Position numbers and translations under genes: made by a program. Of a DNA stretch of 64,000 nucleotides, positions 54,869 through 63,972 are shown piece after piece; within the stretch, counting starts at the first letter, position 1, and each line of letters opens with the position of its first letter. The notes below the pieces were generated by a model that was not told the DNA's origin, searched no databases, and was given only the letters and a program-made list of their open reading frames with translations. The stretch comes from Dehalococcoidia bacterium (GTDB lineage: Bacteria > Chloroflexota > Dehalococcoidia > UBA2979), in assembly GCA_009692725.1 (NCBI GenBank), contig SHYP01000003.1:1-64000 (forward strand), written 5' to 3'.

Positions 54869-55710
54869 GAGCGCGGCCCGCTCGCGGGCGGCGCGACGAC
54901 GATGCGCGGGGGGCCGCCCAGCGTCAGCGAGAGCAGGTGCCGCTCGAAGGTGCGGCTCAGCACCTCCTCGGTCAGCACCTCGGACGAGGGTCCGGCGGCA
55001 ATCACGTGGCGGTTCAGGCAGACCGCCTCGTCGCACGAGTTCGCGACGCACGAGAGGTCGTGCGTCGCGACGAGGATGCTGCGCCCCTCGTGCGCGAGCG
55101 AGTCGAGGATCGCGACCAGGTCGTGCTGCACCGCGGCGTCGAGCCCCGCGAACGGCTCGTCGAGCAGCAGCAGCCGCGAGCCGCGAGCGATCGTCCGCGC
55201 CAGCAGCACACGCCGGCGCTGACCGCCGGACAGCTGGCCTGCCTGGCGCCCGGCGTACGGCGTCAGGTGCACGCGCTCCAGCGCCTCCCACGCCGCCGCG
55301 CGGTCGGCCGCGGACCAGCCGCGGAACGGCAGCAGCCGTCGCCGCCGGCCCGTGAGCACTACGTCGAGCACGCTCAGCGGGAAGTCCCAGTCCACCTCTT
55401 CAACCTGCGGCATGTACGCGACATCGTCGCGCGCTTGCGCGAGCGGCCGCCCGAACACGCGCACGTCGCCGCGTGACAGCGTGACGAGGCCGAGGATCGC
55501 CTTGAACAGCGTGGACTTGCCGGCGCCGTTCGGCCCGATCAGCCCGACGAGCTCGCCTTCGGGCACGCCCAGCGTCACGCCCTCGATCGCGGGGGCCTGG
55601 CCCGCATAGCCCGCCGTCAGGTCGCGCACCTCGAGCGCGTAGGCGCGGTGCGGATGCGCGGGGGCCAGCACCTCGCGCGGTGCCGCGTGCTCGCGCGGCG
55701 GCTCGATCAT
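54865..55710 (-). CDS. znuC: Metal ABC transporter ATPase (ZnuC/MntA family)
   Basis: A 281-residue ABC ATPase with Walker A GPNGAGKST, the QVEEVDWDFPLSVLDVVLTGR segment typical of metal importers, signature LSGGQRRRVLLAR, Walker B LLLLDEPFAGLD and H-loop ATHD. A 60-bp gap follows the binding-protein stop. Confidence 0.93.
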   Translation of the reverse strand: MIEPPREHAAPREVLAPAHPHRAYALEVRDLTAGYAGQAPAIEGVTLGVPEGELVGLIGPNGAGKSTLFKAILGLVTLSRGDVRVFGRPLAQARDDVAYMPQVEEVDWDFPLSVLDVVLTGRRRRLLPFRGWSAADRAAAWEALERVHLTPYAGRQAGQLSGGQRRRVLLARTIARGSRLLLLDEPFAGLDAAVQHDLVAILDSLAHEGRSILVATHDLSCVANSCDEAVCLNRHVIAAGPSSEVLTEEVLSRTFERHLLSLTLGGPPRIVVAPPASGPRS

Positions 55711-55770
55711 GGGCTCGCTCCCCCGTTCGCCGCCACCACTGTCACCGCGCAGCGATCGCGTGCGCGCACG

Positions 55771-56760
55771 CTACCCCTCGCCGAGCCCCGCGGCCAGCGC
55801 CCGCGCATTCGCGCGCATGAGCGCCACGTAGCTATCGACGGTGCCCGCGAACGCGTCGCTATACAGCGTGAGCACGCGCACGCCGGCCTCGCGGGCCACC
55901 GCTTCCAGCACGGGCGAGGAGAACTGCGGCTCCGTGTACACCACGGGCACCTGCTCCCGGCGGACGGTACGTATGAGCTCGGCGACGGCGCCCGCGCTCG
56001 GCTGCTGGTTCGCGCCGCCGGGCAGCGCTGCGACGACGAGCTGCAGCCCGTACGCGTCCGCGAAGTAGCCGAACGCATCGTGGAACACGACGAGCTTGCG
56101 GCGCTGCTCCGGGATCGCCGTGACCACCGCGCGCAGTTCGGCGTCGAGCGCCGTCAGCTCCGCGAGGTACGCGGCCGCGCGCTCGCGGTAGCCGGCGGCG
56201 TGCGGCGGATCGGCGGCGGCCAGCGCGGCGCGGATGCGCTCCACGTAGTGGCGCGCGTTCGGCACGGCGAGCCAGAAGTGCGGGTCACCCGCGGCGAACG
56301 CGGCAGCGTCGATGCCGCGTCGCTGCTCGGCGGAGCTGTCGCTTGCACGTACGTCTCCGTCGGCCGCGTGGTCTCCGCCAGTGCGCGGCGCGAGCCCCGC
56401 CGCGGCCACGACGACGACCGCCGTATCCGCGCGGTTCTCAACGATGAGGTCAAGCAGGCGCCCCTCGAGACCGTAGCCGTTGAGCAGCAGCACGTCGGCG
56501 CGCGCGACGCGGCGCGCGACCTCGGGCGAGGGCTCGTAGGCGTGGGGGTCGACGCCGGCGGGGATCAGCGCGCTGACCGCCGCGTCGTCGCCCGCGACTG
56601 CGCGCGCGAGGTCGGCGAGGATGCCGGTCGACGCCACGACACCGAGCCGGTTGTCGGCAGCGTCGTCGTCGCCACTGCAGGCGGTCAGCGCGGCACCAAG
56701 CGTGAGCGCGAGCGCCGCGAGCAGCGCTGGGAGGAAAGTGAGACGAAGTATCCTCGGCAT
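55771..56760 (-). CDS. znuA: Metal-binding lipoprotein (ZnuA/TroA family)
   Basis: A 329-residue cluster A-I binding protein. Signal with lipobox LTAC, first ligand His in GVDPHAYEPSPE, a short His/Asp region (GGDHAADGDV), second ligand His in DPHFWLAVPNARHYVERI and third in VVFHDAFGYFADAYGL; Asp in LYSDAFA completes the site. The His-rich loop is minimal, so zinc or manganese is open. The ATG at 56760 lies ten bases from a near-consensus -10 box, with no ribosome site, so the mRNA is probably leaderless. Confidence 0.9.
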   Translation of the reverse strand: MPRILRLTFLPALLAALALTLGAALTACSGDDDAADNRLGVVASTGILADLARAVAGDDAAVSALIPAGVDPHAYEPSPEVARRVARADVLLLNGYGLEGRLLDLIVENRADTAVVVVAAAGLAPRTGGDHAADGDVRASDSSAEQRRGIDAAAFAAGDPHFWLAVPNARHYVERIRAALAAADPPHAAGYRERAAAYLAELTALDAELRAVVTAIPEQRRKLVVFHDAFGYFADAYGLQLVVAALPGGANQQPSAGAVAELIRTVRREQVPVVYTEPQFSSPVLEAVAREAGVRVLTLYSDAFAGTVDSYVALMRANARALAAGLGEG

Positions 56761-56770
56761 CGCTGCCGCA

Positions 56771-56799
56771 TATGTAGCGCAACTGAGACGTAGTGTCAA
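56771..56799 (-). promoter_or_regulatory. znuA promoter with overlapping operator
   Basis: Minus strand TTGACA (56799-56794), 17-bp spacer, TACATA (56776-56771). The inverted repeat TGAGAC-GTA-GTGTCA (56784-56798, one mismatch) overlaps the -35 box and spacer. The Fur-type regulator encoded just upstream is the likely ligand. Predicted transcription start is within a few bases of the ATG. Confidence 0.7.
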
Positions 56800-56836
56800 T
56801 CAATCCAACGCGTCAAGGAAGCGGGTGAAAGCGGCC

Positions 56837-57280
56837 CTACGAGGCGGCGGGCTCCGTCGCAGCCAGCGGCGCGGTGCAACGCGCGCAGCGGCCGTACAGC
56901 TCCAGGCGGTGCGCCTCGATGGTGAAGCCGGTGAGGCTGGCGAGCGCCGCGAGCAGCGCCTCGATGTCCGCGTTCGCGAAGTCGTCGACGGCGCCGCACG
57001 CGGAGCAGACCACGTGGTGGTGGTGCCCGCCGCTGGCGAGCCGGTATTCCAGCGTCCCGTCGTCGAGGATCACCTGGCAGACGGTGCCGATTTCCTGCAG
57101 CAGCCGCAGCGTGCGGAACACCGTCGCGCGGCCGACGTTGGGCGCAGCCGCCGCCAGCTCCTCGGCGGTGAAGTGATCGCCCAGCTGCTGCATGGAGCCG
57201 AGCAGCGTCCGACGCGGCGCGGTGATACGGTGCCCGCTGCCGGCGACGCGGCGCTCGAGCGCGTCCAGAGAGAGGGGCAT
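56837..57280 (-). CDS. zur: Fur-family metalloregulator, probably Zur
   Basis: A 147-residue Fur-family repressor: HRITAPRRTLL, winged-helix stretch VGRATVFRTLRLLQEIG, metal-site HHHHVVCSACGAVDDF and a second Cys pair CARC, giving the structural zinc site. It is upstream of and co-oriented with znuACB, which favours a zinc-sensing (Zur) role over iron; manganese remains possible. The ATG at 57280 has no ribosome site. Confidence 0.85.
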   Translation of the reverse strand: MPLSLDALERRVAGSGHRITAPRRTLLGSMQQLGDHFTAEELAAAAPNVGRATVFRTLRLLQEIGTVCQVILDDGTLEYRLASGGHHHHVVCSACGAVDDFANADIEALLAALASLTGFTIEAHRLELYGRCARCTAPLAATEPAAS

Positions 57281-57369
57281 GGCGTGATCGTGGGCGCCGC
57301 CGGGCACCGTGTCAATGCAACCCCCGCACGCCCCCGCTGGACGGCCGCCACAGCGGCGCGAGGGCGGCG

Positions 57370-58518
57370 GTGACACGCGAGCGCGGGCGGGTCGTGCTCT
57401 GGACGGGCGCCTCGGCGCTGGTGCTCTACCTCGTGTGGGGCGCGCGCGGCGCGCTGCTGCCCTTCGCCGTCGGGGCGATCCTTGCCTATACGCTGTTGCC
57501 GCTCGTGGACCGCGTGGCGTCGCTCGTGCCGCTGCGGTCACCGCGCCGGGCCCTCGCGCGCCGCGCGCTGGCGGTGCTGCTCATCTACGCGGCGTTCGGC
57601 GCGGTGTTGTTCCTGGCGGCCTACCTGATCGCGCCCGTGCTCGCGGACCAGGTCGCGCAGTTCGTCGAGACGTTGCCCGACCGCATCGACGCCGCGCGGC
57701 TGGAGGTGAACGACTGGCTGCGCGCTTACCACGACCGCGTCCCGCCTGCAGCGCAGGAGCGCATCGACGGCTACACCGACGACGTCGCGAACGCCGCGGC
57801 GGACACACTCACGGCAGCCGGCCGGCGCTCGGTGGCGCTGCTCACCGGCACGATCTCGATGCTGTTCGGCTTCCTGGTGGTGCCGTTCTGGATGTTCTAT
57901 GTGCTGCGCGACCGCCACACCGCGGGACGCAACCTGATGGCCGGCGTCCCGCCGGCGCTGAGCGACGACGCGACGAACGTGCTCGCGCTCGCCGATCGGC
58001 TGCTCGGCCGCTACATCCGCGGGCAGCTGCTGCTCGTGGTGATCGTCGGCGTCGCGGTGGGGACGGCGCTCACGCTGATGGACGTGCAGCTGTCGCTCGC
58101 GCTCGGCGTGTGGGCAGGCATCACCGAGCTCGTGCCGATCATCGGACCGTGGCTCGGCGGCATTCCCGCGCTGATCATCGTCGCCGGCACCGCACCGGAC
58201 CTGCTGGTTCCGGTGCTGCTGGTCTACATCGTGGTGCAGCAGCTGGAGAACAACTTCCTGGTGCCGCGCGTGCAGGGGCAGGCCGTGGACATCCATCCTG
58301 GCATGATCATCCTGCTGCTCGTCGTCGGTGGCGCGGCGTTCGGCTTCATCGGGCTCGTGGTGATCGTGCCGCTCACGGCGATCCTGCGAGAGCTGTTCTG
58401 GTACGCCGACCGCCGCCTCGCCGGGGCCACCCCGCACGAAGCAATCGCCCGCGCGAGCGCTCGCGCCCAGCCGCCAGCGTTGATCGGGCCGACCTCGGTG
58501 ACCCCACCACCGGACTGA
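57370..58518 (+). CDS. AI-2E-family transporter (YdiK/TqsA-like permease)
   Basis: A 382-residue membrane protein with about eight helices. FAVGAILAYTLLPLVDRV, MLFGFLVVPFWMFYVLRDR, ITELVPIIGPWLGGIPALI and QQLENNFLVPRVQGQAVDIHP define the family, whose members export diverse small molecules or sodium. Substrate unknown. The start is GTG 57370, divergent from zur. Confidence 0.87.
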   Translation: MTRERGRVVLWTGASALVLYLVWGARGALLPFAVGAILAYTLLPLVDRVASLVPLRSPRRALARRALAVLLIYAAFGAVLFLAAYLIAPVLADQVAQFVETLPDRIDAARLEVNDWLRAYHDRVPPAAQERIDGYTDDVANAAADTLTAAGRRSVALLTGTISMLFGFLVVPFWMFYVLRDRHTAGRNLMAGVPPALSDDATNVLALADRLLGRYIRGQLLLVVIVGVAVGTALTLMDVQLSLALGVWAGITELVPIIGPWLGGIPALIIVAGTAPDLLVPVLLVYIVVQQLENNFLVPRVQGQAVDIHPGMIILLLVVGGAAFGFIGLVVIVPLTAILRELFWYADRRLAGATPHEAIARASARAQPPALIGPTSVTPPPD

Positions 58519-58538
58519 CCCGCCGAGCGACGCCGAGG

Positions 58539-59378
58539 CTAGCGCTCGATCGCGCCCGAGAGCACCACGATGCGGCCGACCGTCGATGAGCCGCCGGATG
58601 CGGAGACGGCCACGGTCACGCGGATCGGGCTGCTCGCCAGGCGCGGCTGCACGACCTTCGTCACGTTACCGCGCTCGTCGGGCAGCGCCGTGCCGCCGCT
58701 CACGAGCTCCTTGCCGTCGTCCAGCCAGACCTGGTACGCCGCGTCGAGCGGCAGCGCAGGCAGGCCGTGCGCGACGAGCACCCCGGCGCCGACGGCCGCG
58801 CTCCACAGGAAGCGCGCGACCGCGCCGTGCCCCGCGGACGTGACGTCGAGCTCGCTCGTGCGCACCGCGCGATCCGTGGTGATCGCGATCACGAGCTCCT
58901 GGTCGGCGACCGCCGTCTGCAGCTGCTGACGCAGGTCCTCGGACGCCTCCATCGTGACGCCGGCCGCCTGCAGCTGCTGCAGCTGCTTCGCGTTGGCGCG
59001 CACGATCGCCGCGACCGCCGCGGAGTCGCGCGACTGCTGCCGCAGCTCGGCGCGCGTGTCGAAGCCCCACGCGACCGCGACCAGCGCGACCACCGCCGCC
59101 ACGCCCAGCGTCGCGCGCCGAGCGTGCCGCCAGCGCGTCGCCATGCGGATGCCGCTGCCGTACCGCGCCGCGCGCAGCACGCGATCGCGCAGCGCCGGAT
59201 CCGCGCGGCGCAGCGGCACGCTCAGCGCGATCAGGTCGATGATTTCGTGGTACGCGGCCAGCTCCACGCGAGCGGCGCCGTCGGCCCGCATCAGCTCCTC
59301 GACGACGGCGGCGTCTGTGCCGCTCAGCGTGCCGAGCGCGTACGCCGCGAGCAGGTCGTCGCGCTCGTCCGGCGTCAC
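58539..59378 (-). CDS. RskA-type anti-sigma factor
   Basis: A 279-residue protein. The N-terminal anti-sigma domain (LLAAYALGTLSGTDAAVVEELM) faces the cytoplasm, one membrane helix lies at about residues 88-104, a coiled-coil-like Gln/Leu-rich stretch follows, and the outer RskA domain has AAYQVWLDDGKELVSGGTALPDERG. It would hold the co-encoded sigma factor until degraded on a signal. ATGA overlap with the sigma gene. Confidence 0.88.
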   Translation of the reverse strand: MTPDERDDLLAAYALGTLSGTDAAVVEELMRADGAARVELAAYHEIIDLIALSVPLRRADPALRDRVLRAARYGSGIRMATRWRHARRATLGVAAVVALVAVAWGFDTRAELRQQSRDSAAVAAIVRANAKQLQQLQAAGVTMEASEDLRQQLQTAVADQELVIAITTDRAVRTSELDVTSAGHGAVARFLWSAAVGAGVLVAHGLPALPLDAAYQVWLDDGKELVSGGTALPDERGNVTKVVQPRLASSPIRVTVAVSASGGSSTVGRIVVLSGAIER

Positions 59379-60019
59379 TCGAGTGTCCTACCGTCGAAGT
59401 CGCCGAGCGTGGCGCGCAGCTTGCGCAGCGCGAGCCGCACGCGCGTCTTCACCGTGCCGAGCGGCACGCCGGTGCGCGCGGATATCTCGGTTTGCGTGAG
59501 GCCGCCGAAGTACCCCAACTCGATCACCTCTCGCTGCGCCGGCGGCAGCGCGCTCATCGCCCCGCGCACGATGCGCCGCAGCTCGGTGAGCGCCAGCGCC
59601 ACCTGCGGATCGTCGAGCACGTTCGGCTCGCGCACCGGCTCGTGCAGCGGCTCCTGGTACTGCTCGCTGCGCGAGCGCCGCGTGAGCTGGCGCCGCTCGT
59701 CGATAGCGCGGTTGCGCGTCACCGACATCAGCCAGCTCAGCAGCCGGCCGCGCTCCGGGTCGTACGACTGGGGCCGCCGCCACAGCCGCAGGAACACCTC
59801 CTGCGTCACGTCCTCCGCAAGCTGACGGTCGTACAGCACACGCAGGCTGACGGAGAACACCAGCGAGGCGTAGCGGTCGTACAGCCGCTCCAGCGCTGCG
59901 AGCTCGCCGAGCATCAGCGCGGACATCAGCTCGTCATCGGTCGGCGCGTTGGGCACCGTGTCCGGAGACGTTACGTCTCCCAGTGCTCCACGGATTGGCA
60001 CCGGTCCGGGATCAGCCAC
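59375..60019 (-). CDS. ECF sigma factor (SigK-like)
   Basis: A 214-residue group IV sigma factor. Region 2 (LYDRYASLVFSVSLRVLYDRQLAEDVTQEVFLRLWRRP) and region 4 (LPPAQREVIELGYFGGLTQTEISARTGVPLGTVKTR) are intact. GTG 60019 stands five bases from GGAGG. A longer frame to 60067 would include a TATACT promoter box in coding sequence and is rejected. Coupled to its anti-sigma gene, and possibly autoregulated. Confidence 0.92.
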   Translation of the reverse strand: MADPGPVPIRGALGDVTSPDTVPNAPTDDELMSALMLGELAALERLYDRYASLVFSVSLRVLYDRQLAEDVTQEVFLRLWRRPQSYDPERGRLLSWLMSVTRNRAIDERRQLTRRSRSEQYQEPLHEPVREPNVLDDPQVALALTELRRIVRGAMSALPPAQREVIELGYFGGLTQTEISARTGVPLGTVKTRVRLALRKLRATLGDFDGRTLE

Positions 60020-60054
60020 GAGATCCTCCGCCTGGAGGCGCGGGCGCTGCGCCC

Positions 60055-60060
60055 AGTATA
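60055..60060 (-). promoter_or_regulatory. -10 box TATACT of the sigma operon
   Basis: CGTTATACT on the minus strand, 35 bp before the GTG start. No -35 match is convincing. This placement decides the sigma-factor start. Confidence 0.5.
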
Positions 60061-60088
60061 ACGACACGCGATGAGCGCGGCGCGCGCC

Positions 60089-60922
60089 TCAGACGACAGC
60101 CCCCGACGCGAACAGCAACCCGCGCGCGAGCACCTCGCCGGCCAGCACGGCGCCGACCGCGATATAGAGGAGCCCGGTGGCCGACATCATGCCCCGGATC
60201 GAGGCGGCCCGCCACGACAGCACCGCCAGCAGCAGCGGGAACAGCAGCCCCACCCCCACCCGCAGCCAGAGCGCTGGGTTGGCCGCCAGGCTCACCCCGA
60301 ACGCGGACTCCGTGAGCGGCTCGACGCGGACCGGCGCGGCCAGCGCCAGGATCGCCAGCAGCAGCTGCAGCGCGACGGCGCCCGCCACAAGCAGCGTCAT
60401 CTGCTCCAGCGGCTCCTTCGGCAGCCCGGAGTTCGTGAGGTACCAGTGGCCCCAGAGCATCGCCATCAGCGCGCCGCCCAGCGCAGCCGCCGCGGCGAGC
60501 ATGCTGGCCAGCATGCCGGCGTACGACCACGCGGGCTCCCCGACCACGGCCGCGAGCCACGCGAGCGACACGAGCGTCAGTGCCGTCGCCACGCCACCGA
60601 GCGCGAGCCGCAGCTCGCGCCGGCCCGCGAGCGCCGCGAGCGCATAGACGACGGATGCGGCGCAGCTCGCGGCCAGCAGCCAGCGCAGCGCCGGCAGCCG
60701 GTCCGGCCGCAGCACGTAGCCGTCGATGTCCGCGCGGCCGTGGACGGCCGCGGCCGCCAGCAGCGCGAGCAGCACGAGCGGCGCGGCGGTGAGCGCCGCG
60801 GCCTGCACGTAACCGCCGGTGACCATGCGCCGCGCGTCGAACACGGTTACGAACGCCAGCGAGCCCACCGCGAGCTCGATCAGGAGCATGAGGAGCGCGT
60901 ACGGCAGCGTGTCGGCGCTCAC
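60089..60922 (-). CDS. Multi-pass membrane protein of unknown function
   Basis: A 277-residue protein with seven or eight hydrophobic helices and few charged residues. MLWGHWYLTNSGLPKEPLEQM in the middle contains the only conserved-looking polar segment and a His, Trp pair that might bind a cofactor or quinone. I cannot place it in a named family; length and layout recall heme- or quinone-related membrane subunits, but that is speculation. GTG start at 60922. Confidence 0.6.
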   Translation of the reverse strand: MSADTLPYALLMLLIELAVGSLAFVTVFDARRMVTGGYVQAAALTAAPLVLLALLAAAAVHGRADIDGYVLRPDRLPALRWLLAASCAASVVYALAALAGRRELRLALGGVATALTLVSLAWLAAVVGEPAWSYAGMLASMLAAAAALGGALMAMLWGHWYLTNSGLPKEPLEQMTLLVAGAVALQLLLAILALAAPVRVEPLTESAFGVSLAANPALWLRVGVGLLFPLLLAVLSWRAASIRGMMSATGLLYIAVGAVLAGEVLARGLLFASGAVV

Positions 60923-61038
60923 GAGAGCGGCATCGTAGCAGCGCCTCGGACCCGGTCAAACGGGCGCTGCTCGCGGCACTCACCCCGCGCGCTGCAGGTC
61001 GCGTTGACAGGCGGCGGCGGCCGCCCAACGATCGCCAC

Positions 61039-61560
61039 GTGACCTACCTCACCCGCGAGTACGGCTCTAACCCACGCTGGTTGCTGAAGGCGCTGCGCGA
61101 GGTCCCGCACGAGATCGAGCAGCTGCTCGCCGGGCTGGACCACGAGGCAGCGGCGTGGCGGCCTGCGCCGGACGAGTGGGCCGCGGCGGACATCGCCGGA
61201 TTCCTGCGCGAGGCCGAGCGCGAGGACCTGCGCGCGATCCGCGCGATACTCGCGCGTGACGGCGCGGCGATCGCCGAGCGTCGCGCGTACCTCGCGCCCG
61301 GCGAGCACGCGTTCGCGCAGCAGTCCCTGCACGAGCTGTGGTCCGACTTCCTCGAGCTGCGCGAACGGCTGCTGTGGACGCTCGAGCTCGCAGACGAGGG
61401 GTGGGATTGCCGCGGCCTGCACCCCTACCGCGGCCTCGTGACGCTCGGCACGTACGTGCACGAGGTCAGCGAGCGCGATCTGGAAGCGGTCTGGTCGCTG
61501 CGTAAGCTCGCGGATCAGCGTCCGCCGGCCGCGTCAGGAGCCCGTCGCCGGCGTCGCTGA
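61039..61560 (+). CDS. DinB-like four-helix protein
   Basis: A 173-residue DinB/YfiT-superfamily protein. EVPHEIEQLLAGLDHEAAAWRPAPDEWAAADIAGFL and the helical FLELRERLLWTLELADEGWDCRGLHPYRG, then TLGTYVHEVSERDLEAVWSL, follow the family plan. Such proteins are often metal- or mycothiol-dependent transferases; here the third His of the usual triad is uncertain. GTG start at 61039. Its last 27 bases overlap the NUDIX gene end on the other strand. Confidence 0.72.
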   Translation: MTYLTREYGSNPRWLLKALREVPHEIEQLLAGLDHEAAAWRPAPDEWAAADIAGFLREAEREDLRAIRAILARDGAAIAERRAYLAPGEHAFAQQSLHELWSDFLELRERLLWTLELADEGWDCRGLHPYRGLVTLGTYVHEVSERDLEAVWSLRKLADQRPPAASGARRRRR

Positions 61561-62106
61561 GCCCGCGACCGTGGCCGCGCCGGCCGCGCCGGCGGCCGCG
61601 AAGCCCGCGCTCGCCAGCGCGAGCTGCAGCGCTTCCTGTTCGAAGCGGCGTAGCCGCGACATCGCCTCCGCGGGGGTGAACCACGCCACGCCGAGCAGCT
61701 CCCATGCCACGGGCGCGGGCGCCCCGTCCGGCCGCACCCGGCAGCGATAGACGATACTCAGCCCGGGCGCCGTGCCGCGCCCCGAGTGCGGACCGTGCGG
61801 CTCCGCGAGCAGCTGCTGCACGACCTCCACGTCGAGCCCGGTCTCCTCGTGCAGCTCGCGCTCCACGCCGCGCGCGGGGTGCTCGTAGCGCTTCAGCCAG
61901 CCGCCGGGCAGCCCCCACGGGTAGCGCGGCCGGAACACGTGCTCCGCGAGCAGCACGCGCCCGCGATCGTCGAGCACGACGCCGAGCGCACCGACGCGCT
62001 GGCGCGCGACCAGCACCCGCTGCACGAGCACGAGCGTGTCCTGCGCCATGCCGGAGCGGCGCACCAGCCGTGCGAGCGCGTGGCGCGGCAGCAGGCGAGT
62101 GAGCAT
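61534..62106 (-). CDS. NUDIX hydrolase
   Basis: A 190-residue hydrolase. The NUDIX box GGWLKRYEHPARGVERELHEETGL fits G-x5-E-x7-REU-x-EE-x-GU. VLVARQRVGALGVVLDDRGRVLLAEH is the preceding strand. It removes nucleoside-diphosphate linked moieties; substrate unknown. ATG at 62106 has GGGAGGG five bases upstream, better than the longer frame. An Ala/Gly-rich tail of 35 residues overlaps the DinB gene end antisense. Confidence 0.85.
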   Translation of the reverse strand: MLTRLLPRHALARLVRRSGMAQDTLVLVQRVLVARQRVGALGVVLDDRGRVLLAEHVFRPRYPWGLPGGWLKRYEHPARGVERELHEETGLDVEVVQQLLAEPHGPHSGRGTAPGLSIVYRCRVRPDGAPAPVAWELLGVAWFTPAEAMSRLRRFEQEALQLALASAGFAAAGAAGAATVAGSATPATGS

Positions 62107-62169
62107 CACGACCCTCCCGTCGTGCCGACGAGCGTACGGCGCGCGGACCGCAACGGCACGCGACATGGG

Positions 62170-63972
62170 TCAGTACGCAGGCGCCGCACGAGCCTCCACC
62201 ACGGCCTGCCAGAGGTCGCCGGCATAGCCCACCGGCGCCGAGCAGACGTGCCCGACGCACGCGTACGCCACCGCTTCGCGATCGCGCGGCAGGCCGAGCT
62301 GCGCGATCGCGACATCGTCGCGGCCGGGCTCGAGCCATTGCACGCTGCGCGGGATCAGCGGCAGCCGCAGCGCCGCGCCGTGCAGCGACCGCGCGCGCGG
62401 CGCGATATCCGGGTCGGCGCTGCCGATCACGGTGATCTCGGGCTCGCCCGCGAGCAACCGGTCGACGGCGAGCGCGTAGGACGCCGCGAGCAGCCCGTAG
62501 CCCTCGTAGCTCGCCGCGAATGCGCGCAGCGTCTCGTCGGCGATGCGCAGGTAGTGGTCATCGTGCGTCAGCCGCGCGATGCGCAGGAACGCCTCGGCGA
62601 CCTCGGCGTTGTCCGCAAGCGGCTGCGTGCGCACCGCGAGCAGGCCCGTCTGCTCGTGGTCGCGCGCCACGTCCCAGCACGCGCCGCCCGGCGCGCGCCA
62701 GCGCTCGTCGATGAGCCGCGTGAGCTGGCGCGCGCGGTCGAGGTAGATCGGGTCGGCTGTCACCTCGTACGCGTCGAGCAGCGCGAGCGCCATCGCCGCC
62801 TGGTCGCCGAGCAGCCCCAGCAGGTGCGGCGTGCCGTCGTAGTAGCGGTAGATGCCGGCCGTGCCCGCGCGCATGCGCGACCACACGAAGTCCACCGCGC
62901 GCGTGCCACGTTCCACCCAGTCCGCGCGGTCGAAGCTCACGCCGCACGCGAGGTACGCGCGAGCGAGCCCGGCGGTCCAGGACGCGTACGCGCGTGTGTC
63001 GACGTACGGGCGTTCGCGGTCGGCGCGCGCGTCGGCGTCCAGCGCGAAGTACGCCTCGTCCGCATCCTGGGAGCCGTAGAAGCCACCGTCCGGCGCGGAG
63101 AGCGTGTGGTCGAGGTAGCCGATCGTCGGCTCAACGATGGCGCGCGCGACGGCGCGGTCCTCCGGCGAGGCGAGCCCGAGCTCCGCGAGCGCGAGCAGCA
63201 GGCCGCCGTGATCCTCGGACATCTTCTCGAAGTGCGGCACGCTCCAGTCGCGGGTCGTGGAGTAGCGGAAGAAGCCGCCCTCGACATGGTCGTAGCTGCC
63301 GCCACCGGCCATCTGCTGCAGCGTGAAGCGCGCGCGCGCCAGCGCCTCGTCGTCGCCGTCGCGGATGCCTGCGCGCACGAGCAGCCGCAGCGCGTCGCTG
63401 TGCGGGAACTTGGGCGCGTCACCGAAGCCGCCCTGCTCGACGTCGTACGCGGCGTCGATGGCCGCGCGGATGCGGCGCACGATCTCGTCGTCGAGCGCGC
63501 CGGACGGGACCGGCGCCTGCTCGCGCTCGTCGCGACGACGCCGCACCTCCGCGACGCGGGCGCGCACCTCGTCGCGGCCGGTGTGCCACGCCTCGTTGAC
63601 GCGGTTGAGCAGCTCGAGCATGCGGTCCGGCGGCACGTAGGTGAAGCCAGCGAGCACCTCGCCGTCCTCGTCGAGGAACGCGGTGGTCGGCCAGCCGCCC
63701 ATGTTGTAGCGCGCGTTCACGTCGGGCCGCGTGTCGTTGTCGACGCGCACCGGGATGAAGCGTGAGGAGACGAGCGCGATCACGCGCGGGTCGGAGTACG
63801 TGGTCTCGTCCATCACGTGGCACCAGTGGCACCACACGGCGGACAGCCCCAGCAGCACCGGCTTGTCCTCGGCGACCGCGCGCTCGAAGACTTCCGGACC
63901 CCACTCCAGCCAGGGGATCTCGTGCGCGCGGTTGGGGCGCGGGGAGAAGTGGTGCAGGCTCGGCGCGGGCAT
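62170..63972 (-). CDS. DUF255/YyaL-type thioredoxin-domain protein
   Basis: A 600-residue protein. The N-terminal thioredoxin-fold domain has LLGLSAVWCHWCHVMDETTY and MGGWPTTAFLDEDG. An (alpha/alpha)6 barrel-like region follows, with APKFPHSDALRLL, GGSYDHVEGGFFRYSTTRDWSVPHFEKM and SQDADEAYFAL. Family role is uncertain, with an N-acylglucosamine-epimerase-like barrel suggesting sugar binding. C-terminus slightly short of the usual 650-700. AAAGGA precedes the ATG at 63972. Confidence 0.9.
   Translation of the reverse strand: MPAPSLHHFSPRPNRAHEIPWLEWGPEVFERAVAEDKPVLLGLSAVWCHWCHVMDETTYSDPRVIALVSSRFIPVRVDNDTRPDVNARYNMGGWPTTAFLDEDGEVLAGFTYVPPDRMLELLNRVNEAWHTGRDEVRARVAEVRRRRDEREQAPVPSGALDDEIVRRIRAAIDAAYDVEQGGFGDAPKFPHSDALRLLVRAGIRDGDDEALARARFTLQQMAGGGSYDHVEGGFFRYSTTRDWSVPHFEKMSEDHGGLLLALAELGLASPEDRAVARAIVEPTIGYLDHTLSAPDGGFYGSQDADEAYFALDADARADRERPYVDTRAYASWTAGLARAYLACGVSFDRADWVERGTRAVDFVWSRMRAGTAGIYRYYDGTPHLLGLLGDQAAMALALLDAYEVTADPIYLDRARQLTRLIDERWRAPGGACWDVARDHEQTGLLAVRTQPLADNAEVAEAFLRIARLTHDDHYLRIADETLRAFAASYEGYGLLAASYALAVDRLLAGEPEITVIGSADPDIAPRARSLHGAALRLPLIPRSVQWLEPGRDDVAIAQLGLPRDREAVAYACVGHVCSAPVGYAGDLWQAVVEARAAPAY

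Noticed and set aside
59375..60067. Longer sigma-factor start at 60067
   Set aside because: It would place the TATACT promoter box inside the gene. GTG 60019 has GGAGG at the right distance.
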